A DNA stretch of 64,000 nucleotides from Vibrio metoecus (GTDB taxonomy: Bacteria > Pseudomonadota > Gammaproteobacteria > Enterobacterales > Vibrionaceae). The DNA lies in contig NZ_CP035687.1 of the NCBI RefSeq assembly GCF_009665255.1, positions 806,001 to 870,000 of the forward strand, written 5' to 3'. Below, piece by piece: positions 25,911 through 34,279 of this stretch. Position numbers and translations under genes: made by a program. The notes beneath the pieces were generated by a model. It was not told the DNA's origin. It searched no databases and worked only from the letters and a program-made list of their open reading frames with translations. Numbering within the stretch: the first letter of the stretch is position 1; each line of letters starts with the position of its first letter.

Positions 25911-26759
25911 CTAGTAGTTTTCAAAATGGCCTGCGTTGTAATCGCGAATCGCTTGCTCAATTTCCGCCATACTGTTCATTACAAATGGCCCGTAATGCAC
26001 GACAGGTTCATTGATCGGTTCTCCCATCAATATTAAACACCCGCTAGGTTTTTGAGCCTCGATCGTCAAACGTTCTCCAGCAGAAAGCATTGCCATGTTT
26101 CCAGCACTGAGAGATTGCTGACCAATGGTGATATTGCCACGGTAGACATACAACATCGCGTTAAAGTGCTCGGGAGTGTCGAAGCGAATCTGCTGTCCTG
26201 CTTCTGCTCTCCAATCTGCAACACTGGTTGCCACTCCCGTATCCGTTAACGGTCCGGTGATCGCTTCGCCATCCACAGTGATGGATCCGGCGATGACACG
26301 CAGTAAGCCTTGTTGTGGTTGAGAATATTCAACAATGCTCTCTGGTTGAAAATCATGGTATTTAGCTGGTGACATCTTGTCACGAGCGGGCTGATTAATC
26401 CAAATTTGAAAACCGTGTAACTGCCCTTCTTGCATAATGGGCATTTCACTATGGATAACACCACGCCCCGCTGCCATCCATTGCGCACCACCGGATCTCA
26501 GCTCACCAATGTTGCCCATGTGATCGCGATGTTGGAAGTGTCCTTGCAACATGTACGTCAGCGTTTCAATGCCACGATGTGGGTGTGGTGGAAATCCGCC
26601 CACGTAATCAGCACGGCTGTCCGCTTTTAACTCATCTAGCATCAAAAAAGGTGAAAAGTTTGGGTGTTGAAACCCAGCGATACGTTGAATTTTCACACCA
26701 TCCCCATCGGATGTTGGCTGTGCGGGAACTGTCTGGCGAATTTCGCGGTCTTTAAGCAT
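25911..26759 (-). CDS. Pirin-family protein (bicupin)
   Basis: Iron-binding bicupin of 282 residues. The N-terminal cupin has the metal ligands in GGFPPHPHRGIETLTYM and the later H and E in GVIHSEMP; the second cupin is more divergent (GNITIGQQSLSAGNMAMLSAGE). Bacterial pirins have been reported as quercetinase-like dioxygenases or as redox modulators of metabolism, and the sequence does not decide between these. Monocistronic. The 314 bases downstream contain only the ppnP-side hairpin and no gene I can support. Confidence 0.87.
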   Translation of the reverse strand: MLKDREIRQTVPAQPTSDGDGVKIQRIAGFQHPNFSPFLMLDELKADSRADYVGGFPPHPHRGIETLTYMLQGHFQHRDHMGNIGELRSGGAQWMAAGRGVIHSEMPIMQEGQLHGFQIWINQPARDKMSPAKYHDFQPESIVEYSQPQQGLLRVIAGSITVDGEAITGPLTDTGVATSVADWRAEAGQQIRFDTPEHFNAMLYVYRGNITIGQQSLSAGNMAMLSAGERLTIEAQKPSGCLILMGEPINEPVVHYGPFVMNSMAEIEQAIRDYNAGHFENY

Positions 26760-26947
26760 GAGGCTTCTCCATTGCAGATTGTGCGCCGATGAGAGTCATT
26801 GTAGAGAAGTGAGAGTAAGATGAGCAGCAGGGGAAATTGAGGCTCATATTCGAGAAATTTGAATGATTCACTTTGATGGCGTAAGCCAACGTGTAATAAG
26901 CCAGTAAACTTATTGTAATGGACGCAACTAAAGAGGGAGGAAAAGCG

Positions 26948-27235
26948 ATGGCGATTTTACCCAAACACACGGATCAGTATTCTAATTATGACCCTAGCCA
27001 AGATCTCACCAAAGAGCAGTTGCAGCGTTTTACGCAGACGGCAAATTACGCGCAGCACAAGCGGGAGGAGTTGCAAGAATCACAACCTTCTTTCATACAG
27101 CACGCCAAACGCACGGCATTAAAACCCGTGGTTAAACCCAAACCAGATAAGCCTAATACGGTTCGATATGCAGTGTGGATAACGGTCTTCGGTATCGTAG
27201 GCTTATGGACTATGTATATGATGGGCTCAAATTAA
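26948..27235 (+). CDS. Small membrane protein, DUF3094 family
   Basis: 95 residues: a charged, helical N-terminal part (YDPSQDLTKEQLQRFTQTANYAQHKREELQ) and one C-terminal membrane helix (VRYAVWITVFGIVGLWTMYMMG). This matches the conserved gammaproteobacterial DUF3094 proteins, of unknown role. I use the ATG at 26948 with GGGAGGAAAAG upstream; an earlier in-frame ATG exists at 26918. The stop overlaps the stop of the convergent diguanylate cyclase gene. Confidence 0.7.
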   Translation: MAILPKHTDQYSNYDPSQDLTKEQLQRFTQTANYAQHKREELQESQPSFIQHAKRTALKPVVKPKPDKPNTVRYAVWITVFGIVGLWTMYMMGSN

Positions 27236-28407
27236 TGCGCTTTTTTCAACGGTGTCACATTGAGGGCATCATTAGGATTGAGGTTTAATGCCGTTTCGAT
27301 GGGCGGAGGATAGGCAGCATCATGGTAATATCGATATTGATTTTTCCCACCATGTTTGGCCGCATACATGGCTTTATCCGCACAACGGGTGAGCTCTGAA
27401 AGTGTAATCGCATCTTTAGGGTAGATGGCTACCCCAATACTCACGGTAAGTTGATTGAGCATTTCGGTTTCGGGGTAACGGTCAACAAACAAAGAGCAAA
27501 TACGTTCAAGAATGCCATCGAGATCGCGTAAGCTGCGCACGCCATAAAGCAGTAAGACAAACTCATCACCAGCAAAACGAGCGATCGAATAGTCGTGCTG
27601 ATTGGTGGCGCGATCTTTATTGCGCACGTTATTGCGCAAGCGGTGGGCAAAATGTTTTAAAACTTCATCGCCAACATCATGACCATAACTGTCATTAATG
27701 CGTTTGAAATTGTCGATATCAAGGAACACCAAAGCGGTAATACCATTGGTTTCATTTTGCTCTTTGAGTTTCTCTGTTGCCCAGTTTTCAAAGCTCCAAC
27801 GATTCGCTAACCCTGTTAATGGGTCGAGATAGGCCAGCTCTTCAATCCCTTCTTGATATAAGGCATGAATATAATTGATCGCTTTAGAAAAAAAGAAAGA
27901 GGCGGTATTACAGATAATCGTCAGAGCGTACAAACTGATTAAAAAATAGCTGTGAACAATGTGATTTACGCCGGTTTTATAATGGAGAAATAGGACGGAA
28001 ACCGTCATAGCTAAACAAATCGCAGCGCTATAAACCACCCCCATTCGAAATGGGTTGATCATGACTAACGTGGTGATAAGAGGGTACAACCACAAAAGAT
28101 GCCATAACTCCCCTTGATTATTACTGACAAGAGCGACCGCATAGGTGAGCAATATTAAGGAGAGAATTAAATCGGCTTGTGTATGGAGTTGACGGTGGCG
28201 ATTAAGCGAAACCATATTTAAAAGAGAAGCAACACCGCTCAATAAGAGTAGGATGCAAGATAACGACTGGTGATTGAGGTAGTAATAAAAAGCAAAAACC
28301 AGAAAAATAGCGGTAGCAACGCCAGAGCTGATCAGAACAATATGCTGCTTACGAGCAAAGCGCATCTCCGTCATCTCTTTTAATTGGTTGCCAACGAAGC
28401 TATCCAT
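27232..28407 (-). CDS. Membrane diguanylate cyclase with AGDEF active site
   Basis: Makes c-di-GMP. 391 residues: about six membrane helices (about 20-175) of a 7TM-like sensor, then a GGDEF domain (about 195-360) with DPLTGLANRWSFE, DIDNFKRINDSYGHDVGDEVL and the signature RFAGDEF in which the first glycine is alanine. No canonical inhibitory RxxD lies five residues before it; instead a short insertion (RATNQHDYS) occurs there. This fits VCA0965, which was shown experimentally to be active with AGDEF (from memory). Ends overlapping the DUF3094 stop. Confidence 0.92.
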   Translation of the reverse strand: MDSFVGNQLKEMTEMRFARKQHIVLISSGVATAIFLVFAFYYYLNHQSLSCILLLLSGVASLLNMVSLNRHRQLHTQADLILSLILLTYAVALVSNNQGELWHLLWLYPLITTLVMINPFRMGVVYSAAICLAMTVSVLFLHYKTGVNHIVHSYFLISLYALTIICNTASFFFSKAINYIHALYQEGIEELAYLDPLTGLANRWSFENWATEKLKEQNETNGITALVFLDIDNFKRINDSYGHDVGDEVLKHFAHRLRNNVRNKDRATNQHDYSIARFAGDEFVLLLYGVRSLRDLDGILERICSLFVDRYPETEMLNQLTVSIGVAIYPKDAITLSELTRCADKAMYAAKHGGKNQYRYYHDAAYPPPIETALNLNPNDALNVTPLKKAH

Positions 28408-28568
28408 CCCAAATCCGAACCATTTTGTGAAGTTAGCTAAAGTTTAGATGAAATTAGCTTATTTGAAGGGCGAAGAAAACGAAATAGTGTGATTTTATTC
28501 ATCTTTTTGATATGCAAATTGTATTCAACGCCTGTTTTTAGATGATGCAGATCCAGAAAGATAAATAT

Positions 28569-29483
28569 TCAACTACTACTTTGGGCTGATTTTTTATTTT
28601 GTTGAAATTCGTTACTCAACCAATTTCTTAATTTTAGTACGGCTTCAGAACGTAAATTATCGGCATGGCAGGCAAAGTAATAACCTTGATCTGGGTGGAT
28701 TACACGCTGCCCAATTTCTTTCAAAATGCCGCTTTCAACTTCCTGTTTGACAAATAATCGGTGAGTAACAAATAAACCTAAACCACTCAGCGTGGCTTGT
28801 AAGGCTTGTGCTGAGGCGGCAAAAGAAAGATTGCGCTGCTGTGTGGGTGGCGTTACATGATTAGCTTGACACCAAATTTCCCAATCTTGCTGACGTCGCG
28901 GGTTATTCACAAAAATAGCAGGGAACTGCGTTAATGCGTGTTTTGGGGTGAGTTCGTCCTTGAATGCGTTTTGGTTTATCACCATCACCAGTTCATCTTC
29001 AGCTAATTTCTCACAGTAGTAACTTTGCCAGTCGCGTAATTGGCCATGAATCAACGCGACATCAACCCCTTGTTCTTCTAATGAGAAGGGTCCCGTTAAA
29101 GTGGAAATGCGGACATCGACTTCTGGAGCGAAAGCTTGAAAGCTGCTCACTCGTGGAATCCACCAATGCAGAGCTAACGAGTTAATCATATTAAGGGTAA
29201 TACGATTGCTGTATGCCGGTTTGAGTAGTGATTCAGTGGCTTGTACGATTTGTTCTAGGGCTGGGGCGACCTTTTGATAGTAACGTTTACCATTACTATT
29301 AAGTATAACTTGACGACCTACACGATGAAAAAGGGGTTGATCCAGCTGTTGCTCTAACGCTTTTATCGCTTGGCTAACGGCTGAGTGACTGACACTCAAT
29401 GCTTCTGCTGCAAGCGTCATGCTGCCCGTTTCCGCCACGGCAACAAAGGAATAAAGGGATTTGAGTGGGATGAGTTTACGCAT
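28569..29483 (-). CDS. LysR-family regulator divergent from an EamA exporter
   Basis: 304 residues with an N-terminal helix-turn-helix (LIPLKSLYSFVAVAETGSMTLAAEALSVSHSAVSQAIKALEQQL) of the GcvA-like subgroup and a C-terminal effector domain. I take the ATG at 29483; an upstream ATG at 29510 adds nine residues and cannot be excluded. It reads away from the EamA gene with about 100 bases between, the usual layout of a regulator and its exporter target. Ligand unknown. Confidence 0.87.
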   Translation of the reverse strand: MRKLIPLKSLYSFVAVAETGSMTLAAEALSVSHSAVSQAIKALEQQLDQPLFHRVGRQVILNSNGKRYYQKVAPALEQIVQATESLLKPAYSNRITLNMINSLALHWWIPRVSSFQAFAPEVDVRISTLTGPFSLEEQGVDVALIHGQLRDWQSYYCEKLAEDELVMVINQNAFKDELTPKHALTQFPAIFVNNPRRQQDWEIWCQANHVTPPTQQRNLSFAASAQALQATLSGLGLFVTHRLFVKQEVESGILKEIGQRVIHPDQGYYFACHADNLRSEAVLKLRNWLSNEFQQNKKSAQSSS

Positions 29484-29582
29484 TACCAAACTTGTAAGTT
29501 TAACTAACATGTCTGGTTAATATTACTCGTTATTTTTTATGCCGTCATCTCCTTACACTAGGGGCAATGTAAGGAGAGTGGT

Positions 29583-30506
29583 ATGCCTAATTATTTATTT
29601 CCAGTGTGGTTCATGTTGTTATCGACTTTCAGCTTGTCGTTGACCGGGCTCTTGAGTAAATACCTCGCACAGATGATGCCGATTGCCGTGCTAGGTTTTT
29701 TACGCTTTATTATTCCCGCCCTATTTTTATTGATTGCGATGCAATTTACTCATTTCCGTTGGCCACAGAAAAATATGTTATTTTCTTTGATGATTCGCGC
29801 TGTCTGTATTGCGGGTAGCCAACTCTGTTTCATCTATTCATTACAAGCCCTTTCGCTGGTTGAAAGTGTGGTGCTATTCAGTACCGGTCCGTTGTTCATC
29901 CCGATATTTGAAAAACTACTCTGGGGTGGGAAATTGGCTTGGCGAACGGTAGTGAGCGTATGTGTGATATTGATCGGTGTCATGATGTTGGCAGGAAATA
30001 CGGGAAGTATTATTTGGCGGCCAGAGTTGCTGACAGGATTAGGGGCTGGGTTCTTTAATGCGGGATCTCAACTGAGTTTGTTCCGTGCAGCCAAAAGTGA
30101 TATGCGTTCCATTGAAATCCACGCTTGGACGTTTTTGGTTGCTGCTTTATTACTGAGCCCACTCTTATTGCTAGTTCCTTGGAATGGGGATTTAACTTCG
30201 ATAACCGGAATTGGTTTTGATCAGGAGGGGATGTTCACTCTTGGTGCTTTAATCTTGGCCTCTGTATTGGTCGTGAATACACAGGTTTTCCGTGCCAAAG
30301 CCTATCGTTTGGCCAAATCTGGTTCACAGCTTGCCCCACTGATTTTTACAAATTTACTGTTTAGTGCGTTATGGCAAATGCTGTTTTTTGATGTGGAATA
30401 TGGGGTCACTCAACAACTGGGTTTAGTGTTGATTATTGTGACAACCGTGATTAACGGAATAATTCCTCGCTTCACGGAGCGTAAAGCGAGGTTAAAAACG
30501 GTATAG
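29583..30506 (+). CDS. EamA/DMT-family transporter
   Basis: Inner-membrane permease of 307 residues with about ten helices in two five-helix EamA repeats (first about 8-135, second about 150-295). Typical phrases: GLLSKYLAQMMPIAVLGFLRFIIPALFLL and SLVESVVLFSTGPLFIPIFEKLLWG. Family members export amino acids, purines or drugs; the substrate is not evident. Ribosome site AAGGAGAG. Probably controlled by the divergent LysR gene. Confidence 0.85.
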   Translation: MPNYLFPVWFMLLSTFSLSLTGLLSKYLAQMMPIAVLGFLRFIIPALFLLIAMQFTHFRWPQKNMLFSLMIRAVCIAGSQLCFIYSLQALSLVESVVLFSTGPLFIPIFEKLLWGGKLAWRTVVSVCVILIGVMMLAGNTGSIIWRPELLTGLGAGFFNAGSQLSLFRAAKSDMRSIEIHAWTFLVAALLLSPLLLLVPWNGDLTSITGIGFDQEGMFTLGALILASVLVVNTQVFRAKAYRLAKSGSQLAPLIFTNLLFSALWQMLFFDVEYGVTQQLGLVLIIVTTVINGIIPRFTERKARLKTV

Positions 30507-30517
30507 GCGTGCAGGTT

Positions 30518-31693
30518 TTAGCGTTTCACTAGTCCGTAAGGAAGCTGAGTAAACACCTGTGGTTGTTGGTTGATAACCGGAGCTGGGTTCACTGAGCGCC
30601 AATCGAGTAGCATGATCGCCAATACATTGCGGTGCTCACCGAGGGAGAGATCAAAATCGCCAGACGTTGATGGGATCATCCCTTTTTGTGTATCCACCTG
30701 TGCCTGGATAAATTGGCGGGTTTTCAGCACCACCGGATCGTCTTCAAGGCCCGCAAGCAAAAATGAAATACCGACTTCCGCTACAATGTCGGGTTTTGCT
30801 CGTTGTAAAATTGTGTCGAGGTGAGTGCGGAAATAATCATAGATCCATTGATGCTGTTGTTCACTGACGAAGTGTTGGTAATACTCTGAATCCGCAAAAA
30901 TAATGTGCGTCATACCGTACAACTTATTGCCGTATTGCTGATCATCGAGTGTGCTATCTCGTTGATCTGGATACGTGTTTCGAAAAGCTTGAATAAACGG
31001 TTCTACCACATCTTGCTCACCCAATTGACGCAACCAATAAACTTGATTGGCTAACTGAGCCGCCCAAGTTTCGATCATCCCAGTGTTGGTCGCATAAGGG
31101 GTAAAGTCATAACGTCGTAAGACTTGGCGTAGTTTGTCATCGTCTTTGTGCTTGAGCCCATATTCGTTAGCGCGAGCCATCGAGCCTAATAAATCGATAC
31201 CTAAATACAGGTACTCCGGCATAGTTTGGGTGGCGGAAAAACGGCGTTGAGTCCGTTCATCTTGGCTTTTTTGATAACTGTTCAAGCGTTTTTGCGCATA
31301 ACGTTGAATCTGTTCTGGACTATGCACATCTTCGGCAAAGTAATTTAAACGGCTCGCTACACGCGCTAAATCACTGCCAATCGCGGCGGCATATTTGTCG
31401 TCGAGGGTTTGTCGGTACATGCGCAGAGCGTAATGTCCCTCTTTGAAGCCGGGCAACGTAAACAACAGTGTTTCATACGTGTGGCGAATTATAGCCGCCG
31501 TGTCTTGAAAAGACAGCGAAGCAACAGAACCCTGTTCTATTCCCTGTCGGTGAGGTTGGTCGGAAAAGGATCGTATGCTATCTGCGTCTTGATAAGGGGT
31601 TAGCAACGCCTGTGTCTGTGCGTAAGTAGAGGTTGTGGTTAGCGTTAGAGCGGTAATAAGGGCTGACCACATAACGATCATTTTTTTGTGCAT
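30518..31693 (-). CDS. Secreted/periplasmic DUF3541 protein
   Basis: 391 residues with a signal peptide (MHKKMIVMWSALITALTL, cleavage near TYAQT). The mature part is largely helical (IRHTYETLLFTLPGFKEGHYALRMYRQTLDDKY; RYDFTPYATNTGMIETWAAQLANQVYWLRQLGEQD) and resembles the toroid-like helical repeats of DUF3541 proteins found in Vibrio and relatives. No catalytic motif is recognised. Convergent with the EamA gene, 11 bases apart. Confidence 0.75.
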   Translation of the reverse strand: MHKKMIVMWSALITALTLTTTSTYAQTQALLTPYQDADSIRSFSDQPHRQGIEQGSVASLSFQDTAAIIRHTYETLLFTLPGFKEGHYALRMYRQTLDDKYAAAIGSDLARVASRLNYFAEDVHSPEQIQRYAQKRLNSYQKSQDERTQRRFSATQTMPEYLYLGIDLLGSMARANEYGLKHKDDDKLRQVLRRYDFTPYATNTGMIETWAAQLANQVYWLRQLGEQDVVEPFIQAFRNTYPDQRDSTLDDQQYGNKLYGMTHIIFADSEYYQHFVSEQQHQWIYDYFRTHLDTILQRAKPDIVAEVGISFLLAGLEDDPVVLKTRQFIQAQVDTQKGMIPSTSGDFDLSLGEHRNVLAIMLLDWRSVNPAPVINQQPQVFTQLPYGLVKR

Positions 31694-31804
31694 TTTTGCT
31701 GTACCCAGTCGATATTGTTCACTTTTTAAACCAATGAACTTTAACGGAGATGTACAGCCGTGATGTGAGTTTACCGTTAATGCTATGTCAGAAACGCGGT
31801 CCGT

Positions 31805-32416
31805 TTATAAGCGGATATTACGAAAAGTGAGATTGATCCTCAGCTGCTTGGTTTGCCGAGTTTTAGGGATCGCGTGTTGCCAAAAATGTTGCGTAGTTCC
31901 CGCCATGATCAGTAAATCGCCATGACTTAATTCACATTCTATTTTGAGTTTGGGATCGTGTTTATGGCGCAGCAAGAACCGACGGCTTTCACCCAGTGAC
32001 AAGGAAGCGATTGTCGGGTTTGTGCCTAATTCAGGCTCATTATCTTGATGCCATCCCATCGAATCTTGTCCATCACGATAAAGATTTGCCAACACCGAGT
32101 TAAACCTCGTATTAGCCGCCTGTTCGCACTGCGTTTTTAATTGCGCGAGTCGTTCAGGGAAGGGCTGTGCAGACAACGTTAACCCTGAATAGCGGTAATC
32201 CTCTTCGCCATACCAAGCGATAAGCCGAGGTTGAAGAACGCTTTTACCGAATAAACGGATGCTTTTTTGTTGCCAGTTCAACTCTGCTTTTAATTGTGTC
32301 AAAGCCTCTTCTGCTTGTGGGAGTGCTAGGAATTGTGGAAACCACTCAAGTTGCCCATCGAGCAGAGTAATTTTCCCTGAAGGAGAATATCTATTTAAAA
32401 TAAGCGTGCTCATCAT
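31805..32416 (-). CDS. alkB: AlkB-type 2-oxoglutarate/Fe(II) DNA repair dioxygenase
   Basis: Oxidative demethylase for alkylated bases in DNA/RNA. 203 residues, typical for the short bacterial/ALKBH2-like form. Iron ligands H123 and D125 in GWHQDNEPELG and H181 in QHFWQHAIPK; 2-oxoglutarate-binding arginines in QLRINLTFRNIR (R193, R199). The nucleotide-recognition lid includes WYGEEDYRYSG. Start at the first of two tandem ATGs. Monocistronic; not linked to ada here. Confidence 0.88.
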   Translation of the reverse strand: MMSTLILNRYSPSGKITLLDGQLEWFPQFLALPQAEEALTQLKAELNWQQKSIRLFGKSVLQPRLIAWYGEEDYRYSGLTLSAQPFPERLAQLKTQCEQAANTRFNSVLANLYRDGQDSMGWHQDNEPELGTNPTIASLSLGESRRFLLRHKHDPKLKIECELSHGDLLIMAGTTQHFWQHAIPKTRQTKQLRINLTFRNIRL

Positions 32417-32641
32417 GGTTTATATTTATAATTCTGTAATCAATAGGTTTCTTTATTGTACATTTGGGTTAATCTTAGTAGATAGGCTGATCGTGAAATT
32501 TAAGATGTCAAATTGCCCTTCTATTGGAGAACAAGGCTTTTGGTTATGCTCCTAAGTTGTTTGGGTTTGCTTGCGAATGAATCGCGTGATTCACTCAGTA
32601 ACTTATAAACAAAAATCAATAATAAAGCTGAGGGTTGAGGG

Positions 32642-34015
32642 ATGGGGTTAACCTCACACAATAATCGATATATCACGGTTTTTTTCTTGTCATTACTCTT
32701 CTTCGGAATTGGCGTGGTTGAATCGCTTAACTTCAATCAACGACTTATCTTACAAAATGATCTTCGCCAGCATGCGAAAGAAGAGTTATCCGCAGTGCGT
32801 TTTCAGTTGGAAGCCGAGGTTCTTGCCGATATCTATGCGGTAAAAAGTTTGACCCCGCTCGTAATGTTAGATCCTGAGCTAAAAATCTACCATTGGGAGC
32901 AATTGTCTGCTGCGGTAATGAGAAGCAGCGACCATTTAAGAGCGTTAGGTATCGCACCCAATGATGTGGTGGTTTTTAGTTATCCTCTTTCTCAATCTCA
33001 TGCCGTTCTTGGTTTGGATTATCGAACCGTTCCGTTGCAATGGGAGTCGATAAAAAAAGCGCGTGAAATAAAACAAACTTTTGTCTCTGGGCCGGTTAAC
33101 CTTGTTCAAGGTGGAAAAGCACTGGTGATCCGAGAGCCGATATTCTATGACCCACCAACGAATAGCCGCTATTGGGGCGTTCTTAGCGTTGTGATGGACT
33201 GGGAGTCTTTGCTCTCTTCAACGAAACTTCAAAGCTTTGCTGAGAATTTCCAGCTTTCTATCCGCGGTCGAGATAGTTTAGGCAGTGATGGCGAAGTGTT
33301 TTGGGGAGACCCACAAGTTTTTCAACATGCTTTTGCAAAAGAAACCGTTTATTTCCCTTATGGAAGTTGGCAAATCGCTGTCGCAGAGACACAAAATCTA
33401 CTGCAACTTTTACCTTGGTATGAACAGCATATCGTGCGCTTGATTGGCTATTCGATACTCATGCTTTTGCTACTTGGTTTTGGTGTAATTGTGCGGCTAT
33501 ATCATTTGGCAGAAGAGCGTTCTTTACATGATCCCTTAACCCATCTGCCCAATCGGCGGTATTTTATTTGTACCATTGATACCTATTTTGAAAATGCCAA
33601 ACGTTCTGATAGTGAAGGTAATTTTGCCTTATTGAATATTGATATTGACCGCTTTAAAACAATCAATGATTCGTATGGACATATTGCTGGCGATAAAGTT
33701 TTAGTGGCTTGTGCAGAACGCATTAAATCTTGTTTACGTGTTTCTGATTTAGTCGCACGAATTGGAGGAGATGAATTTTTGGTTTTAATACCGCGAGTTC
33801 ATCGTGAGCAAGATGTGTTGAAAGTGTGTGATACGATTTTGACGAACATTTCTGAAACCCCGATTGTATATGAAGGCCAGCTGATTAACATTCGCGTCAG
33901 TATTGGTTATGCCTTGTATAATCGCGCCTTTGCAGATCCTAATGAGATGTTTAAGTTAGCCGATCAGCGCATGTATGCCGCCAAGCGTAGACAAAATCCA
34001 CTACATCAATTCTAA
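32642..34015 (+). CDS. CHASE-GGDEF membrane diguanylate cyclase
   Basis: 457 residues. An N-terminal helix (about 12-30), a periplasmic CHASE-type sensor (about 40-245; RALGIAPNDVVVFSYPLSQSHAVLGLDYR and VIREPIFYDP are characteristic), a second helix about 262-285 and a GGDEF domain (about 290-455) with RIGGDEFLV. The product-inhibition site RVSD stands exactly five residues before GGDEF, so feedback-inhibited c-di-GMP synthesis is expected. I recall this locus as VCA0960. Directly followed by the LuxO-site/Qrr region on the same strand. Confidence 0.9.
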   Translation: MGLTSHNNRYITVFFLSLLFFGIGVVESLNFNQRLILQNDLRQHAKEELSAVRFQLEAEVLADIYAVKSLTPLVMLDPELKIYHWEQLSAAVMRSSDHLRALGIAPNDVVVFSYPLSQSHAVLGLDYRTVPLQWESIKKAREIKQTFVSGPVNLVQGGKALVIREPIFYDPPTNSRYWGVLSVVMDWESLLSSTKLQSFAENFQLSIRGRDSLGSDGEVFWGDPQVFQHAFAKETVYFPYGSWQIAVAETQNLLQLLPWYEQHIVRLIGYSILMLLLLGFGVIVRLYHLAEERSLHDPLTHLPNRRYFICTIDTYFENAKRSDSEGNFALLNIDIDRFKTINDSYGHIAGDKVLVACAERIKSCLRVSDLVARIGGDEFLVLIPRVHREQDVLKVCDTILTNISETPIVYEGQLINIRVSIGYALYNRAFADPNEMFKLADQRMYAAKRRQNPLHQF

Positions 34016-34017
34016 AA

Positions 34018-34053
34018 ATGCATTTTGCGAAACTTAACTTTTGCAAAATGCAA
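34018..34053 (+). promoter_or_regulatory. LuxO-type upstream activator sites for the Qrr gene
   Basis: TTGCAAAATGCAA at 34041-34053 is an exact match to the LuxO motif TTGCA-W3-TGCAA. A second copy with two mismatches, ATGCATTTTGCGA, lies at 34018-34030, 23 bases away, about two helical turns. Both are about 100-150 bases upstream of the sigma-54 promoter, where phosphorylated LuxO is expected to bind at low cell density. Confidence 0.8.
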
Positions 34054-34147
34054 AAATTTTGCATGTTGTCAGTCTTCTATGAGTTTAGCTGCAATGAAAC
34101 TGCTCATAATTTATGCGATTTTACTACAAAAGTGTCGAATTTAAAGT

Positions 34148-34164
34148 TGGCACGTAACCTGCAT
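34148..34164 (+). promoter_or_regulatory. Sigma-54 promoter of the Qrr gene
   Basis: TGGCACGTAACCTGCAT matches the RpoN consensus TGGCACG-N4-TTGCW with one difference. GG at 34149-34150 and GC at 34161-34162 have the required spacing and place the start of transcription at about 34174. Confidence 0.88.
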
Positions 34165-34173
34165 TAATTAGAT

Positions 34174-34279
34174 TGACCCTTCTAAGCCGAGGGTCACCTA
34201 GCCAACTGACGTTGTTAGTGAACACCCTTGTTCACACTTATAGACGGCCAATCACACCTCTTGTGGTTGGCCTTTTTTT
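34174..34279 (+). ncRNA. qrr: Qrr quorum-regulatory small RNA
   Basis: About 106 nt, transcribed at low cell density by LuxO-P and sigma-54. It starts TGACCC, forms a first stem (TGACCCT / AGGGTCA), carries the invariant Qrr core CCTAGCCAACTGACGTTGTT, a middle stem GTGAACA / TGTTCAC-like, and ends in a strong terminator (GGCCAATCACA / TGTGGTTGGCC plus seven T). Qrr RNAs act with Hfq to repress hapR and to activate aphA and vca0939. I cannot assign the paralog number (Vibrio cholerae has four). The terminator T run contains the stop codon of the convergent XRE/DUF3612 gene. Confidence 0.93.

Noticed and set aside
25785..26036. 83-codon plus-strand frame
   Set aside because: Mostly antisense to the pirin gene and without a ribosome site.
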